8,822 nucleotides of DNA from contig DFBM01000031.1 in assembly GCA_002366645.1 (NCBI GenBank), positions 1 through 8,822 of the forward strand. The letters are read 5' to 3'. Below, piece by piece: positions 1 through 6,593 of the stretch; the first letter of the stretch is position 1; each line of letters opens with the position of its first letter. A program made the translations under genes and the position numbers. Source of the stretch: Rhodobacterales bacterium UBA3080. Its GTDB lineage: Bacteria; Pseudomonadota; Alphaproteobacteria; Rhodobacterales; Rhodobacteraceae. The notes beneath the pieces are model-generated. The model ran no database searches and was not told the DNA's origin. It saw only the letters and a program-made list of their open reading frames with translations.

Positions 1-713
1 ATCAAGTCGGCACCTTCCGATAAATCGAGCGCCTGATGAAGGCTTTCTTTGGTGTCTTTTGCGATAGGCAACATGCGGACTTCGGCACCATTGGCTTCGA
101 GCAGTGCCTTAAGGCCAAAATTATTGGAGGATACGATTTGATCCGGCCCTGGTGTCTCCCCGGGCATCACAAGTTCGTTGCCATTTGGTACAAGTGCCAC
201 AATCGGTTTTCGGGTTACGGGTACAGTCGGGACATTCATCGAAGCCAGCAACGCTACGTCGGAAGGCGACAGCTTTCGTGGTGCTTTGACAAGATCACCA
301 ACTAGGAAATCACCGCCAGCAGGCCGGATATAGGTTTTTGTGTCGCGGTTGTCAGCGACTGTGATCTTGTCTCCGTCACGAATTGTATCTTCTTGAATAA
401 GCACACAATCCGCCCCATCGGGAACAGGCGCGCCGGTGAAAATTCTGACAGCTTTTCCAGATGATACTCGACCTTCAAAGCGATCCCCTGCAGCTGACTC
501 TCCGATAACTTCAAGCTGCATTCCCGGTTGAGCCTCCGCGTTGATAACCGCGTACCCATCCATGGCCGATGAAGAAAACGGGGGCTGGGACAAGCGGGCG
601 GCGACATCTTCAGCCAAGATTCGGCCAACGGCTTGGGAAAGCGGCACCGTTTCCGTGTCTAGCGTAGATGCCAGTGAAAACAGTCGATCGAGCGCTTCGG
701 ATACAGAAATCAT
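1..713 (-). CDS. moeA: MoeA, molybdopterin molybdenumtransferase (N-terminal part, cut by window edge)
   Basis: MoeA inserts molybdate into adenylylated molybdopterin, the last common step of molybdenum cofactor synthesis, in the cytoplasm. I translated 237 residues; the frame stays open to the window edge, and full-length members are about 390-410 residues, so some 40% is missing. Visible motifs are SAMDGYAV (residues 49-56), RIFTGAPVPDGAD (90-102), a late QE (107-108), and NGNELVMPG (177-185) followed by DQIVSSN. By my recall of the E. coli protein, D52, T93, E180 and D220 match its functional D59, T100, E188 and D228. The usual S/T-G-D-E-L loop reads NGNEL here, so the Asp before the key Glu is Asn. 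The ATG shares one base with the moaC stop (TAATG), and a GAGG lies seven bases upstream, so translation is probably coupled. Identity is firm; completeness cannot be judged. Confidence 0.95.
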   Translation of the reverse strand, partial: MISVSEALDRLFSLASTLDTETVPLSQAVGRILAEDVAARLSQPPFSSSAMDGYAVINAEAQPGMQLEVIGESAAGDRFEGRVSSGKAVRIFTGAPVPDGADCVLIQEDTIRDGDKITVADNRDTKTYIRPAGGDFLVGDLVKAPRKLSPSDVALLASMNVPTVPVTRKPIVALVPNGNELVMPGETPGPDQIVSSNNFGLKALLEANGAEVRMLPIAKDTKESLHQALDLSEGADL

Positions 714-1189
714 TAACTAGCCTCGTACAGACCGGACTTGCCGCCATCCTTCAGGACAAGCCGAACATGTGAAATGATCATGCCTTTATCGACCGCTTTA
801 ACCATGTCGTAAACGGTAAGGGCGGCGACGGACACTGCTGTCAAAGCTTCCATTTCAACGCCGGTCTGACCTGTTGTTTTAACCGTAGCTTCAATCTCTA
901 TCAGGCAGTTGGGAATGTCCGGAGTCAGTTCCAAGGATACCTTCGATAATGCTAGCGGGTGACAAAGTGGTATCAGATCACTGGTTTTTTTCGCTGCCAT
1001 GATACCGGCCAAACGTGCAACACCAAGAACGTCGCCTTTTTTGGCGCGACCTTCTGTAATCAGTGTCAGAGTCGCCGGATCCATCGATATTGTGCCTTTG
1101 GCAACCGCAACGCGGTGTGTGACTTGCTTGTCGGATACGTCGACCATATGGGCCGCACCCTTATCGTCGAAATGGGTAAGGTTAGACAT
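713..1189 (-). CDS. moaC: MoaC, cyclic pyranopterin monophosphate synthase
   Basis: MoaC works with MoaA in the first step of molybdenum cofactor synthesis, converting 3',8-cyclo-7,8-dihydro-GTP to cyclic pyranopterin monophosphate. The protein is 158 residues, the usual family length. It carries GRAKKGDVL (47-55), DLIPLCHPL (71-79), GVEMEALTAV (111-120) and YDMVKAVDK (127-135). The active-site set K51, H77, E112, E114, D128 and K131 falls at the same numbers as in E. coli MoaC, as I recall them. A longer frame begins at 1237, but its 16 extra residues come from the end of trpC in another frame. I chose the ATG at 1189 because GGAG sits seven bases upstream and the protein then matches the family start. 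It overlaps trpC by eight bases and moeA by one, so it is the middle gene of a coupled trpC-moaC-moeA run. Confidence 0.97.
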   Translation of the reverse strand: MSNLTHFDDKGAAHMVDVSDKQVTHRVAVAKGTISMDPATLTLITEGRAKKGDVLGVARLAGIMAAKKTSDLIPLCHPLALSKVSLELTPDIPNCLIEIEATVKTTGQTGVEMEALTAVSVAALTVYDMVKAVDKGMIISHVRLVLKDGGKSGLYEAS

Positions 1190-1988
1190 TTTTCGGCTCC
1201 GGATTGGATAAAAGCTTACGGGTGGCGGATTCAACATCGTCTTGGCGCATCAAGCTTTCGCCTATCAGGAAGCACCGCACGTTGTGACGTGCCATATCCG
1301 CGAGGTCTTTGGCGGTATTCAGGCCCGATTCAGAAACAAGAATTTTGCCTGCTGGTGCCAATTGCACCAACTCGCGTGTTGTATCCAGCGAGGTTTCAAA
1401 GGTTTTCAGATTTCGGTTGTTGATACCAAGCAGAGGTGACTTCAGAATGCTGGCGCGCTCCAACTCTTCGGCGTTGTGGACTTCGACAAGAACATCCATG
1501 CCCCAAGCGGTGGCGGCGTCTTCCAGCTCAACCGCCTGCGCGTCTGAAACGCTCGCCATGATAATTAGGATGCAATCCGCGCCCATCGCACGGGCTTCGG
1601 CGACCTGATAAGTATCGTACATGAAGTCTTTGCGAAGGACGGGCAGGGACACTGCAGCCCGCGCCGCAATCAGAAATTCGTCAGCACCCTGAAAGGATGG
1701 CGTGTCGGTAAGGACACTAAGACAAGTCGCGCCGCCGTCCTCGTAAGCTTTTGCTAGAACCGGCGGGTTGAAATCCTCGCGGATCAGGCCTTTCGAGGGG
1801 CTGGCTTTTTTGACTTCGGCAATAAGACCATATCCGTCGACTGAAGCGCGGACGAGGGCGTTTGCGAAGCCACGAACCGGAGAAGCCTGTTTGGCATCAG
1901 CTTCAACCTCTGATGCCGGGCGCAAAAGTTTGCGGGCCGCGACTTCTTCAAGTTTATAGGCTTTGATTTTGTCTAATACGTTTGTCAT
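1182..1988 (-). CDS. trpC: TrpC, indole-3-glycerol phosphate synthase
   Basis: TrpC is the cytoplasmic (beta/alpha)8 enzyme that closes the ring of carboxyphenylamino-deoxyribulose phosphate, releasing CO2 and water to give indole-3-glycerol phosphate. It has 268 residues, normal for a monofunctional enzyme; there is no fused TrpF domain. Visible motifs are LIAEVKKASPSKG (55-67), LRKDF (118-122), LVEVH (167-171), GINNRNLKTF (188-197) and SESGL (219-223). The catalytic set is complete: E58, K60, K120, E169, N190 and S221, matching E51, K53, K110, E159, N180 and S211 of the Sulfolobus enzyme. The ATG shares one base with the trpD stop (TGATG), and AGGAAA lies six bases upstream. The gene ends eight bases inside moaC. 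Its position between trpD and moaC links tryptophan and molybdenum cofactor genes in one unit. Confidence 0.98.
   Translation of the reverse strand: MTNVLDKIKAYKLEEVAARKLLRPASEVEADAKQASPVRGFANALVRASVDGYGLIAEVKKASPSKGLIREDFNPPVLAKAYEDGGATCLSVLTDTPSFQGADEFLIAARAAVSLPVLRKDFMYDTYQVAEARAMGADCILIIMASVSDAQAVELEDAATAWGMDVLVEVHNAEELERASILKSPLLGINNRNLKTFETSLDTTRELVQLAPAGKILVSESGLNTAKDLADMARHNVRCFLIGESLMRQDDVESATRKLLSNPEPKNV
1197..1202 (-). promoter_or_regulatory. moaC ribosome binding site
   Basis: On the minus strand CCGGAG lies seven bases before the moaC ATG at 1189, inside the last codons of trpC. It supports this start over the in-frame ATG at 1237. Confidence 0.75.
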
Positions 1989-3013
1989 CAGTCGTTTCCT
2001 GCCGCAGACGTTATTTCCGCCAACTTGGTGACCGCAGCCATGGCTTTTCTGGAATCGATACTATGGCGCGCCAGATCGACACCTGCCTTCAGATCAGCAG
2101 CCTTATCAGCGATTACCAACGCTGCCGCCGCATTTAATAATACTGCATCCCGATAGGCATTTTTTTCACCTGACAATAATGCACGAAAAGCCACAGCGTT
2201 TTCTGCTGGCGTTCCGCCCATAATATCTTCGAACGGATGCACTGGCAGACCCGCATCCTCAGGATGCACTTCTGTGTCCGAAACCTTGCCGTTCTCAAGT
2301 GTTGCAACCCAACTAACGCCACAGATCGAAATTTCGTCCGTCCCGTCGCTTCCATGCACCAGCCACGCTTTTTCCGACCCGAGCGCCAGCAACGTTTCAG
2401 CCATCGGGCGGATCACATCGCGCGAATAGGCACCCGTCAGTTGGCGTTTCACACCAGCTGGATTGGTCAATGGGCCAAGAATATTGAAAATAGTACGTGT
2501 GCCAAGTTCCTGACGCGTAGGCATGACAAAACGTACCGCTGGATGGTGTATCGGGGCCATCATGAAGCCGATACCTGCCTCGCGCAGAGCGCGTTCGACC
2601 ACATCGGCACCAACCATGACGTTGATCCCCATCTCGCTTAGCGCGTCAGCGGCACCAGATTTGGAAGACAGGTTACGATTGCCGTGTTTCGCAACGGTCA
2701 CTCCCGCGCCAGCCACAACAAAGGCCGTAGCCGTGGAGATATTCAGCGTACCTTTACCATCGCCACCCGTGCCAACGATATCCATCGCACCGTCCGGCGC
2801 CTTTACTGGTAGGCATTTGGCCCTCATAACAGCAGCAGCAGCGGCATACTCGTCGACGCTTTCGCCGCGCGTACGCAATGTCATCAGGAAACCGCCAATC
2901 TGGCTGGGCGTGGCTTCGCCCTCCATGATGAACGTAAAAGCAGCCTCGGCTTGGGCGCGCGATAGCGGTCCGTCTACGGCCAGAGCTATGTATTCTTTGA
3001 AGGTCTCGGTCAT
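1988..3013 (-). CDS. trpD: TrpD, anthranilate phosphoribosyltransferase
   Basis: TrpD transfers the phosphoribosyl group of PRPP to anthranilate, the second step of the tryptophan branch. The protein is 341 residues, the standard length of a free-standing enzyme with no fused glutaminase. PRPP and metal motifs are GTGGD (81-85), NIST (91-94), KHGNR (109-113), SSKSGAADALSEMG (116-129) and DEIS (226-229, the metal-binding Asp-Glu). HHPAVRFVMPTRQELGTRT (156-174) continues the family core. The frame is open back to 3304, but that extension is the reverse frame of trpG. The ATG at 3013 is right because it overlaps the trpG stop as ATGA and has GGAGG six bases upstream. Overlaps at both ends (trpG four bases, trpC one base) indicate coupled translation. 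Confidence 0.98.
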   Translation of the reverse strand: MTETFKEYIALAVDGPLSRAQAEAAFTFIMEGEATPSQIGGFLMTLRTRGESVDEYAAAAAVMRAKCLPVKAPDGAMDIVGTGGDGKGTLNISTATAFVVAGAGVTVAKHGNRNLSSKSGAADALSEMGINVMVGADVVERALREAGIGFMMAPIHHPAVRFVMPTRQELGTRTIFNILGPLTNPAGVKRQLTGAYSRDVIRPMAETLLALGSEKAWLVHGSDGTDEISICGVSWVATLENGKVSDTEVHPEDAGLPVHPFEDIMGGTPAENAVAFRALLSGEKNAYRDAVLLNAAAALVIADKAADLKAGVDLARHSIDSRKAMAAVTKLAEITSAAGND

Positions 3014-3591
3014 TTGCCGCCTCCGGCTAAATCCAGAAAGTTTTTCAGCATCGCATGGCCATGCTGGGATGCGATGGATTCCGGGTGGAATTGCAGGCCG
3101 TGAATTGGAAGCTCTTTGTGTTGTAGACCCATGATCGTCCCGTCTTCCAGTTCCGCAGTAATTTCCAGAACATCCGGCAGAGTTTCCCGCTCGACGATCA
3201 GCGAGTGATAGCGGGTTGCCTCGAACGGCGAGGGGAGGCCCTTGAACAATCCCTTGCCTGTATGATGCACTGTTCCCATCTTGCCGTGTACGATCTCGCC
3301 GCAACGGACAACTTTACCACCAAAAGCCTGACCAATGGTCTGGTGCCCAAGGCAGATACCGATCAGAGGGGTCTTCGTTTCTGCAGCGGCCTGAACCAAT
3401 GGCAAACAAATGCCCGCCTGATCCGGGTCGCACGGGCCGGGTGACAACATGATTGCCGTTGGATGCATGCCGATCGCATCCTGAACATCCAACTCGTCGT
3501 TTCTTTTCACCACAACATTGGCGCCAAGCTCCCCCAGATAATGGACGAGATTGTATGTAAAACTGTCGTAATTATCGATAAGTAACAGCAT
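3010..3591 (-). CDS. trpG: TrpG, anthranilate synthase glutamine amidotransferase subunit
   Basis: TrpG is the class I glutaminase subunit that supplies ammonia to TrpE for anthranilate formation. It has 193 residues, the normal length. It begins LLLIDNYDSFTYNLV, then LSPGPCDPDQAG (49-60) forms the oxyanion region, GICLGHQTIGQAFGG (78-92) holds nucleophile C80, and GLQFHPES (165-172) holds H169 and E171, so the triad is complete. GPCDP in place of the commoner GPGDP is, as I recall, frequent in alphaproteobacteria. It is likely the first gene of the trpGDC-moaC-moeA run: the next gene upstream, yibQ-like, points away, leaving a 127-base divergent region. A modest GAGAGA lies six bases before the ATG. 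Pabc-type dual use of the glutaminase in folate synthesis cannot be excluded, but the neighbours favour tryptophan. Confidence 0.98.
   Translation of the reverse strand: MLLLIDNYDSFTYNLVHYLGELGANVVVKRNDELDVQDAIGMHPTAIMLSPGPCDPDQAGICLPLVQAAAETKTPLIGICLGHQTIGQAFGGKVVRCGEIVHGKMGTVHHTGKGLFKGLPSPFEATRYHSLIVERETLPDVLEITAELEDGTIMGLQHKELPIHGLQFHPESIASQHGHAMLKNFLDLAGGGK
3020..3024 (-). promoter_or_regulatory. trpD ribosome binding site
   Basis: A strong GGAGG on the minus strand, six bases before the trpD ATG and inside the last codons of trpG (which encode the Gly-rich tail). It fixes the trpD start at 3013 rather than further upstream. Confidence 0.8.
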
Positions 3592-3718
3592 CGTTTATCT
3601 CTCATAATCCCAACGTTGAACATTTGGGTAGAAGTGCGCGCTAAGCGCCGTTAAAGTCGTTTACCAATGATCGAAGGTTATTGGAACGGCTGATCTTATT
3701 TTTTGGAGTTTTTGGCCT
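3592..3718. promoter_or_regulatory. Divergent trpG / yibQ-like intergenic region
   Basis: These 127 bases separate two start codons pointing apart, so promoters for both the trpGDC-moaC-moeA run and the yibQ-like gene should lie here or just inside the genes. I found no pair of boxes close to the sigma-70 consensus on either strand. Two perfect palindromes are present: an 8-base one (CAACGTTG, 3611-3618) and an 11-base one (GCGCTAAGCGC, 3638-3648). No reading frame with clustered Trp codons precedes trpG, so a classical leader-peptide attenuator is not seen. Call rests on gene orientation. Confidence 0.6.
3638..3648. repeat. 11-base perfect palindrome in the divergent region
   Basis: GCGCTAAGCGC reads the same on both strands around a central A, near the middle of the trpG / yibQ-like gap. 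It could be a small operator or a short hairpin. It has no T-run on either side, so it is not an intrinsic terminator. One copy was noticed; chance occurrence is possible. Confidence 0.35.
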
Positions 3719-5068
3719 ATGGGCGAAAGTGTTTCTTCGCAAAAGGGCGGATTTTTCCGCGGTGCGCTTGCTGGATTGATATTGGTTGTGCTGATTTTCT
3801 GCGGTTTAGCCGCTGGATTTCCGCTTTCCGACAGATTCGACCCTAGTATGGCACCTAATGTAGAGATCACTACAACCAACCCACAGCCCGGAAGCGTTGA
3901 ACAAGACAGCTATGGCGTGATCTCTTTGCCTTCAGAATCACCTGCACCAACGGTATTTGGCGCAAACCCGGTACCTTTCCAGACCACAACCGAAGAGGTC
4001 GCTATCGAACCGGTTTCCAGCGCTCCGGTAAATGCGGTTTCGACATTAGATAGCATGCCAACCTCGAGTGGTATCGAAATTGGTGCCGCCGAAGATAAGG
4101 CGCCTGTGGTTGAGTTACCTGTGGTTCCGGTTCTTGAGGCACAGGCCGCTATCGAGGCACCGGTTGTTGAAGAAGAATCGCAAGCGCCGGTTGTTGTCCA
4201 GTCAAGTACACCATCGGCGACAATTCAGCCTACATTGACAGATGCCGAAGACGCTGGTGACGAAGAAGCCGTAACAGCAGGCCAAAGTCTCGAGAAACCG
4301 GCGGGTGGTTTCGCACTGTCCGGTCAGACCATTATCCCACCTGCTGCGGTCGACGAAACGTCCAGAGTCGAAAACACATCTTCTACAGCATCGTTCCTTT
4401 CCTTCAGGCAGCCATTTGACAACACCAGCGATCTGCCCCTTTTGTCCTTTGTTCTGCTCGCAGACGATATCGCGACAGTGGATTCCATTCTCGCGTTACC
4501 GGTGCCAATTACGCTCGCCGTAAATGTGGAAAATCCGAATGCAGAGGGACTTATTTCGCACTATCGTGACAACGGTGGCGAAGTGGTTGCGCTATTGTCG
4601 ACATCAAAACCAGACGAGCTTCAAAACGGCGGCAGCCCGGAACTGGTCGCACCGTTTGTTAGCGCCGCTCTAGCTGCAACAGCTGGTACAATTGGGGTGA
4701 TGGACGGCCCTGACGGTGACGTTAATCAAGACACCAAGATGTTGACGGCGTTGTTTGCTGAACTATCTAAAACTGGACATGCGGTTCTAACCGTAAATGG
4801 CGTAGGCCTGAACCGCGCGGAAATCCTGGCAAAAGAGGCTGGTGTCCCTGCCGCGTCGATTTCCAAGGTTTTTGGACCGGAGGACGGAAAAGTGACCGTG
4901 ATACGTGGAATGGATAAAGTGATTTTGCAAATGGGTGACCTGAAATCAGTTACCGTTTATGCGTCAGCCACATCTGATCTGATCTCCGCGTTGAAGTTTT
5001 GGTTGAAAAGCCAGAAGGCAAAACTGGTAACCATAGCGCCGGTTTCGGCAGTAGTGGTTAGCGACTGA
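3719..5068 (+). CDS. YibQ-like divergent polysaccharide deacetylase family protein, membrane anchored
   Basis: The only plus-strand gene, 449 residues. MGESVSSQKGGFFRG is followed by one hydrophobic segment (about 15-33) without a clear signal-peptidase site, so the rest is probably anchored in the periplasm. Residues about 40-230 are a low-complexity Pro/Val/Glu/Ser/Thr-rich linker with repeated APVV/PVV pieces. Residues about 234-448 resemble the divergent polysaccharide deacetylase (YibQ) fold: LPLLSFVLLADDIATVDSILALPVPITLAV matches the family's DD-containing first strand and LP-pVTLA second strand (239-268). The His expected in the family GHE motif is absent (GGEVVALLS, 286-294), as is the Asn-His-Gly-Ser stretch, so activity is doubtful. 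GGAG lies ten bases before the ATG. As I recall, Rhodobacteraceae often carry this gene between trpE and trpG. Its role is unknown; a link to tryptophan is not implied by the sequence. Confidence 0.72.
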   Translation: MGESVSSQKGGFFRGALAGLILVVLIFCGLAAGFPLSDRFDPSMAPNVEITTTNPQPGSVEQDSYGVISLPSESPAPTVFGANPVPFQTTTEEVAIEPVSSAPVNAVSTLDSMPTSSGIEIGAAEDKAPVVELPVVPVLEAQAAIEAPVVEEESQAPVVVQSSTPSATIQPTLTDAEDAGDEEAVTAGQSLEKPAGGFALSGQTIIPPAAVDETSRVENTSSTASFLSFRQPFDNTSDLPLLSFVLLADDIATVDSILALPVPITLAVNVENPNAEGLISHYRDNGGEVVALLSTSKPDELQNGGSPELVAPFVSAALAATAGTIGVMDGPDGDVNQDTKMLTALFAELSKTGHAVLTVNGVGLNRAEILAKEAGVPAASISKVFGPEDGKVTVIRGMDKVILQMGDLKSVTVYASATSDLISALKFWLKSQKAKLVTIAPVSAVVVSD

Positions 5069-5071
5069 ATT

Positions 5072-6589
5072 CTAGTTTTGACCGCCACGGAAATTGACAA
5101 ATAGACCCGCGTCTTCCGCTGCTTTCATAAGGGCTTTGGATTTGTTGATCGTTTCCTGATACTCGGCCTCGGGATCGCTATCGTATACGACGCCACCACC
5201 TGCCTGCACATAAAGCGTCTCGTCTTTGACTACAGCAGTACGGAGCGCGATGCAGATATCCATATCGCCACCGGCCGAGAAATATCCGACCCCACCACCG
5301 TAGATGCCACGCTTTTCGGTTTCCAACTCGTCGATAACTTCCATCGCCCGAACCTTCGGCGCGCCTGACACGGTGCCAGCGGGGAGGCCGGCGAGCAATG
5401 CTGAAAGCGCGTCGTGATCGTCGCTAAGTTCACCCTCGACGTTGCTAACGATGTGCATGACGTGGCTGTAGCGTTCAATCACGAACTTCTCGGTCGGGTT
5501 CACCGTGCCAATTTTGGCGACACGTCCAACGTCGTTACGGCCCAAATCCAGCAACATCAGGTGTTCGGCCATTTCTTTTGGATCGGACAACAAGTCGGCT
5601 TCCAACGCCTGATCTTCCGCTTCGTTTGCGCCGCGCGGTCGGGTGCCGGCGATCGGACGGATCGTCACCTTGCTACCCTGAACCTGCACGAGAATCTCGG
5701 GGCTTGCACCGATAACCTGAAAGTCGCCAAAATTGAAATAGAACATATAGGGCGAGGGATTAGTGCGTCGCAACGCCCGATATAGCGCAAACGGCGGCAG
5801 GTCGAATTTCTGCGCCCAACGTTGGCTGGGAACGACTTGAAAAATATCTCCGGCGCGTATGTAATCTTTAGCCTTATCGACAACCTCGAAGTATTCTTCT
5901 TTGGTTCGGTTGGAAACCGGTGCCAGTTCGAACGGCTTGGAGCCAAGGTCGCGGGATTCGTTTGGGATATCGCGATCAAGATCACGAACCGCCTCCATAA
6001 CGCGCTCTGCGGCCTGCGCGTAGGCCGCGCGCGCCTTTTGGCCATCCGTGGCCCAGACAGGGCTGATGACTGTGACTTCGCCCTTGGCACCATCCAGAAT
6101 GACGATCACCGTTGGTCGCAGCATCATCGCATCGGGTGCGCCGATAGGGTCAGGATTAACGTTAGGCAGGTTTTCGACCAACCGAATAACATCATAACCA
6201 AGGTATCCGAAAAGGCCCGCAGCCATCGGTGGAAGATCGTCAGGAAGGTCGATTTTGCTCTCGCCAATAATCTGTCTTAGCGCAGTAAGGCTGTCGGCTT
6301 CCATCGGTTCAAAGGCGTTGTCGTCAAAGCGTGCCGAACGGTTGATCTCGGCATCATTGCCACGGCAGCGCCAGATCAGATCGGGTTTCATCCCGATGAT
6401 CGAGTAGCGGCCGCGAACTTCGCCGCCGGTCACGGATTCCAGAACAAAACTGTCTTTTTTGGCCTGCGCCAGCTTCAATATAAGCGAAACCGGAGTGTCC
6501 AGATCAGCGACCAGTCTTGTCCAGACAATCTGGTTTTTGCCCGCGTTATATCCGGTTTCAAATTCGCCGAGGGAAGGAAGCAGGTTCAT
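5072..6589 (-). CDS. trpE: TrpE, anthranilate synthase component I
   Basis: TrpE makes anthranilate from chorismate with ammonia from TrpG. It has 505 residues, typical for a stand-alone alphaproteobacterial TrpE. The N-terminal half has DTPVSLILKLA (31-41) and VLES (49-52), equivalent to the LLES feedback-inhibition motif that binds tryptophan, then GLFGYLGYDVIR (125-136). The catalytic half has AGDIFQVVPSQRW (246-258), RPIAGTRPRG (311-320), LLDLGRND (346-353), ERYSHVMHIVS (372-382), GTVSGAPKVRAME (405-417) and DMDICIALRT (442-451), all intact. The frame runs back to 6649, but those 20 residues copy the end of ppiD in another frame. The ATG at 6589 gives the family N-terminus and lies four bases after the ppiD stop. 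No Shine-Dalgarno is visible, suggesting reinitiation after ppiD. Its stop is three bases from that of the convergent yibQ-like gene. Confidence 0.98.
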   Translation of the reverse strand: MNLLPSLGEFETGYNAGKNQIVWTRLVADLDTPVSLILKLAQAKKDSFVLESVTGGEVRGRYSIIGMKPDLIWRCRGNDAEINRSARFDDNAFEPMEADSLTALRQIIGESKIDLPDDLPPMAAGLFGYLGYDVIRLVENLPNVNPDPIGAPDAMMLRPTVIVILDGAKGEVTVISPVWATDGQKARAAYAQAAERVMEAVRDLDRDIPNESRDLGSKPFELAPVSNRTKEEYFEVVDKAKDYIRAGDIFQVVPSQRWAQKFDLPPFALYRALRRTNPSPYMFYFNFGDFQVIGASPEILVQVQGSKVTIRPIAGTRPRGANEAEDQALEADLLSDPKEMAEHLMLLDLGRNDVGRVAKIGTVNPTEKFVIERYSHVMHIVSNVEGELSDDHDALSALLAGLPAGTVSGAPKVRAMEVIDELETEKRGIYGGGVGYFSAGGDMDICIALRTAVVKDETLYVQAGGGVVYDSDPEAEYQETINKSKALMKAAEDAGLFVNFRGGQN

Positions 6590-6593
6590 GATG

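Noticed and set aside
2523..3134. A 203-residue plus-strand open frame opposite trpD
   Set aside because: It is Ala/Ser/Pro/Arg-rich, matches no family I recognise, and lies opposite the fully conserved trpD and trpG, as expected of an antisense shadow.
3014..3304. A 97-residue N-terminal extension of TrpD
   Set aside because: It lies wholly within trpG in another frame, has no family similarity, and the ATG at 3013 has a strong GGAGG and an ATGA junction with trpG.
3592..3660. A possible trp leader peptide and attenuator before trpG
   Set aside because: The only short frame, starting with ATG about 30 bases before trpG, has no Trp codons in its leader part and runs into trpG out of frame; no terminator/antiterminator pair is visible.
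4090..4200. The PVV/APVV repeats in the YibQ-like gene as a tandem DNA repeat
   Set aside because: The similarity is at the residue level only; unit length and codons vary, consistent with a low-complexity linker.
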